Below are positions 63,201-64,000 of a DNA stretch of 64,000 bases, one piece after another (within the stretch, counting starts at the first letter, position 1; every line of letters starts with the position of its first letter). The stretch is from Haliclona indistincta (taxonomy: Eukaryota > Porifera > Demospongiae > Haplosclerida > Chalinidae): contig OZ024786.1 of NCBI GenBank assembly GCA_964017065.1, positions 6,577,047-6,641,046 on the forward strand, read 5' to 3'. Made by a program: the position numbers and the translations under genes. Below the pieces are notes generated by a model. The model searched no databases and had not been told where the DNA came from. It was given only the letters and a program-made list of their open reading frames with translations.

Positions 63201-64000
63201 ATATGCACGTGTGTGTTTGCTTTGCCTTTGCTTTGTTTTGTTTTGTGCGTGCATATGTGTATGTAATGCAGCAAAAGAATCGAAGCTATTCCTTAGTTTG
63301 AGGGTAGGATGTTACCAATGTAGGCGTGGTCGATAGCCATGTGATTAGAACAATCTATTGAAGCAAATTAGCTTGAACTGAAGTGTTTTATTGCTAATAA
63401 CTACTCTCATAACACACTATGTGTCTGTCTCTTTTGCAATATTGATGTGTTTTGTAAAGAGTTGACAATAATTATTTTTTCTCAGTCGATATCAACTGAT
63501 TTTGGAGCCTTTGCATCCACTGTTGTGTTATTAGTATTGGTAGGTAAATGAATTGATTTACTCTCTCCACAACACAGGTGCTGTATGTCATCAGATGGGT
63601 GTGTATTATGCCATGTAAAGCTGACAAGAGATCATAAAGACAACCGTTGTACTGCGACATTATTATTGATGATTTATGTTAATTCTAAACAAGGCATTAT
63701 TGCCATTAATAAAATAAACTGGCCAAAATGGATATCTACTGATGAATTCAGCATGTCTCCTGTGAAATAATTATAGATCAAGGCTATCAGCCAGACTTCA
63801 AACAAAGATACTGCTTCTTTGAGGGTCGGAACAGAAGTCCTTAGTTTAGCAACAGCAATTGCGGATGACAGTTAGGAACTCCTTCCTGTAAAAAGCACAT
63901 AAATCACTTGATGCATTAGGTCAAGCTGCTCATAATAAGAAGGAAAATCTAAGGTCAACCCCTCAAATGTACCAAAATCAGTAGTGAATAATTATTATTA

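Larger units (their letters stand above)
62204..64000. other. Unique DNA beyond the duplication
   Basis: Begins with CAGTGCTTCCAGTCTAGAC, which has no counterpart in the left arm. It contains GA/GT simple repeats and one possible short exon. Otherwise AT-rich with no supportable gene. Confidence 0.45.

Noticed and set aside
1..64000. CRISPR arrays, bacterial operons, tRNA or rRNA genes
   Set aside because: No spaced direct-repeat array, ribosome binding sites or cloverleaf-forming segment was seen; the tandem repeats present are simple or transposon-derived.

Overview
The window reads as animal nuclear DNA, most plausibly from a demosponge-like early-branching metazoan. It is AT-rich, has no bacterial operon structure, shows a spliced aldehyde dehydrogenase gene with canonical GT/AG borders, and is crowded with eukaryotic DNA transposons (hAT, TTAA-target elements, MITEs) and relics of LTR and non-LTR retrotransposons. 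The species assignment is an inference from the gene family and repeat content.

The dominant content is a dense cluster of single-exon genes for SLC15/POT-type (proton-dependent oligopeptide transporter family, major facilitator superfamily) membrane proteins of about 545-575 residues. On the + strand from 1 to 32,083 there are eleven members: one cut by the window edge (1-1266), one 5'-truncated relic (about 2076-2690) and nine intact genes (starts at 4736, 7330, 10242, 13640, 18307, 21247, 24155, 27166, 30419). On the - strand from 45,952 to 61,250 there are four more, of which only one (57404-59074) is open throughout. The other three carry a 1-bp deletion, an in-frame nonsense codon and a 10-bp deletion.

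The - strand block is an inverted copy of the left part of the window: genes, promoters, spacers and small repeats from 3782 to about 15.6 kb reappear in mirror order up to 62,203. The copy begins immediately after a 200-base N gap (44,102-44,301). The gap also abuts an exon of an ALDH gene whose upstream exons should lie on its other side but are not recognisable there. The 'palindrome' is therefore either a real segmental inverted duplication or a second haplotype scaffolded head-to-head. Duplicate loci with and without insertions allow several transposon target sites to be read directly: 8-bp hAT, TTAA, 7-bp and 3-bp duplications.

Between 32.1 and 44.1 kb lie two ALDH16-like exons on the - strand separated by a ~10.3-kb interval full of decayed mobile elements (Gypsy-like and BEL/Pao-like gag relics, two hAT pieces, two fragments of a retrotransposon pol C-terminus, foldback elements and a MITE inserted in a microsatellite). 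The last 1.8 kb (62.2-64 kb) lies outside the duplication and holds only simple repeats and one possible signal-peptide exon.

The most interesting aspect of the transporter family is its mosaic structure. Four coding blocks are almost identical at nucleotide level in nearly all members, while the first helix, the TM3-TM6 segments and one predicted extracellular loop differ strongly. This suggests recurrent gene conversion of a transport core around diversifying peripheral parts. The proteins also lack a recognisable ExxER proton-coupling motif in the first helix.
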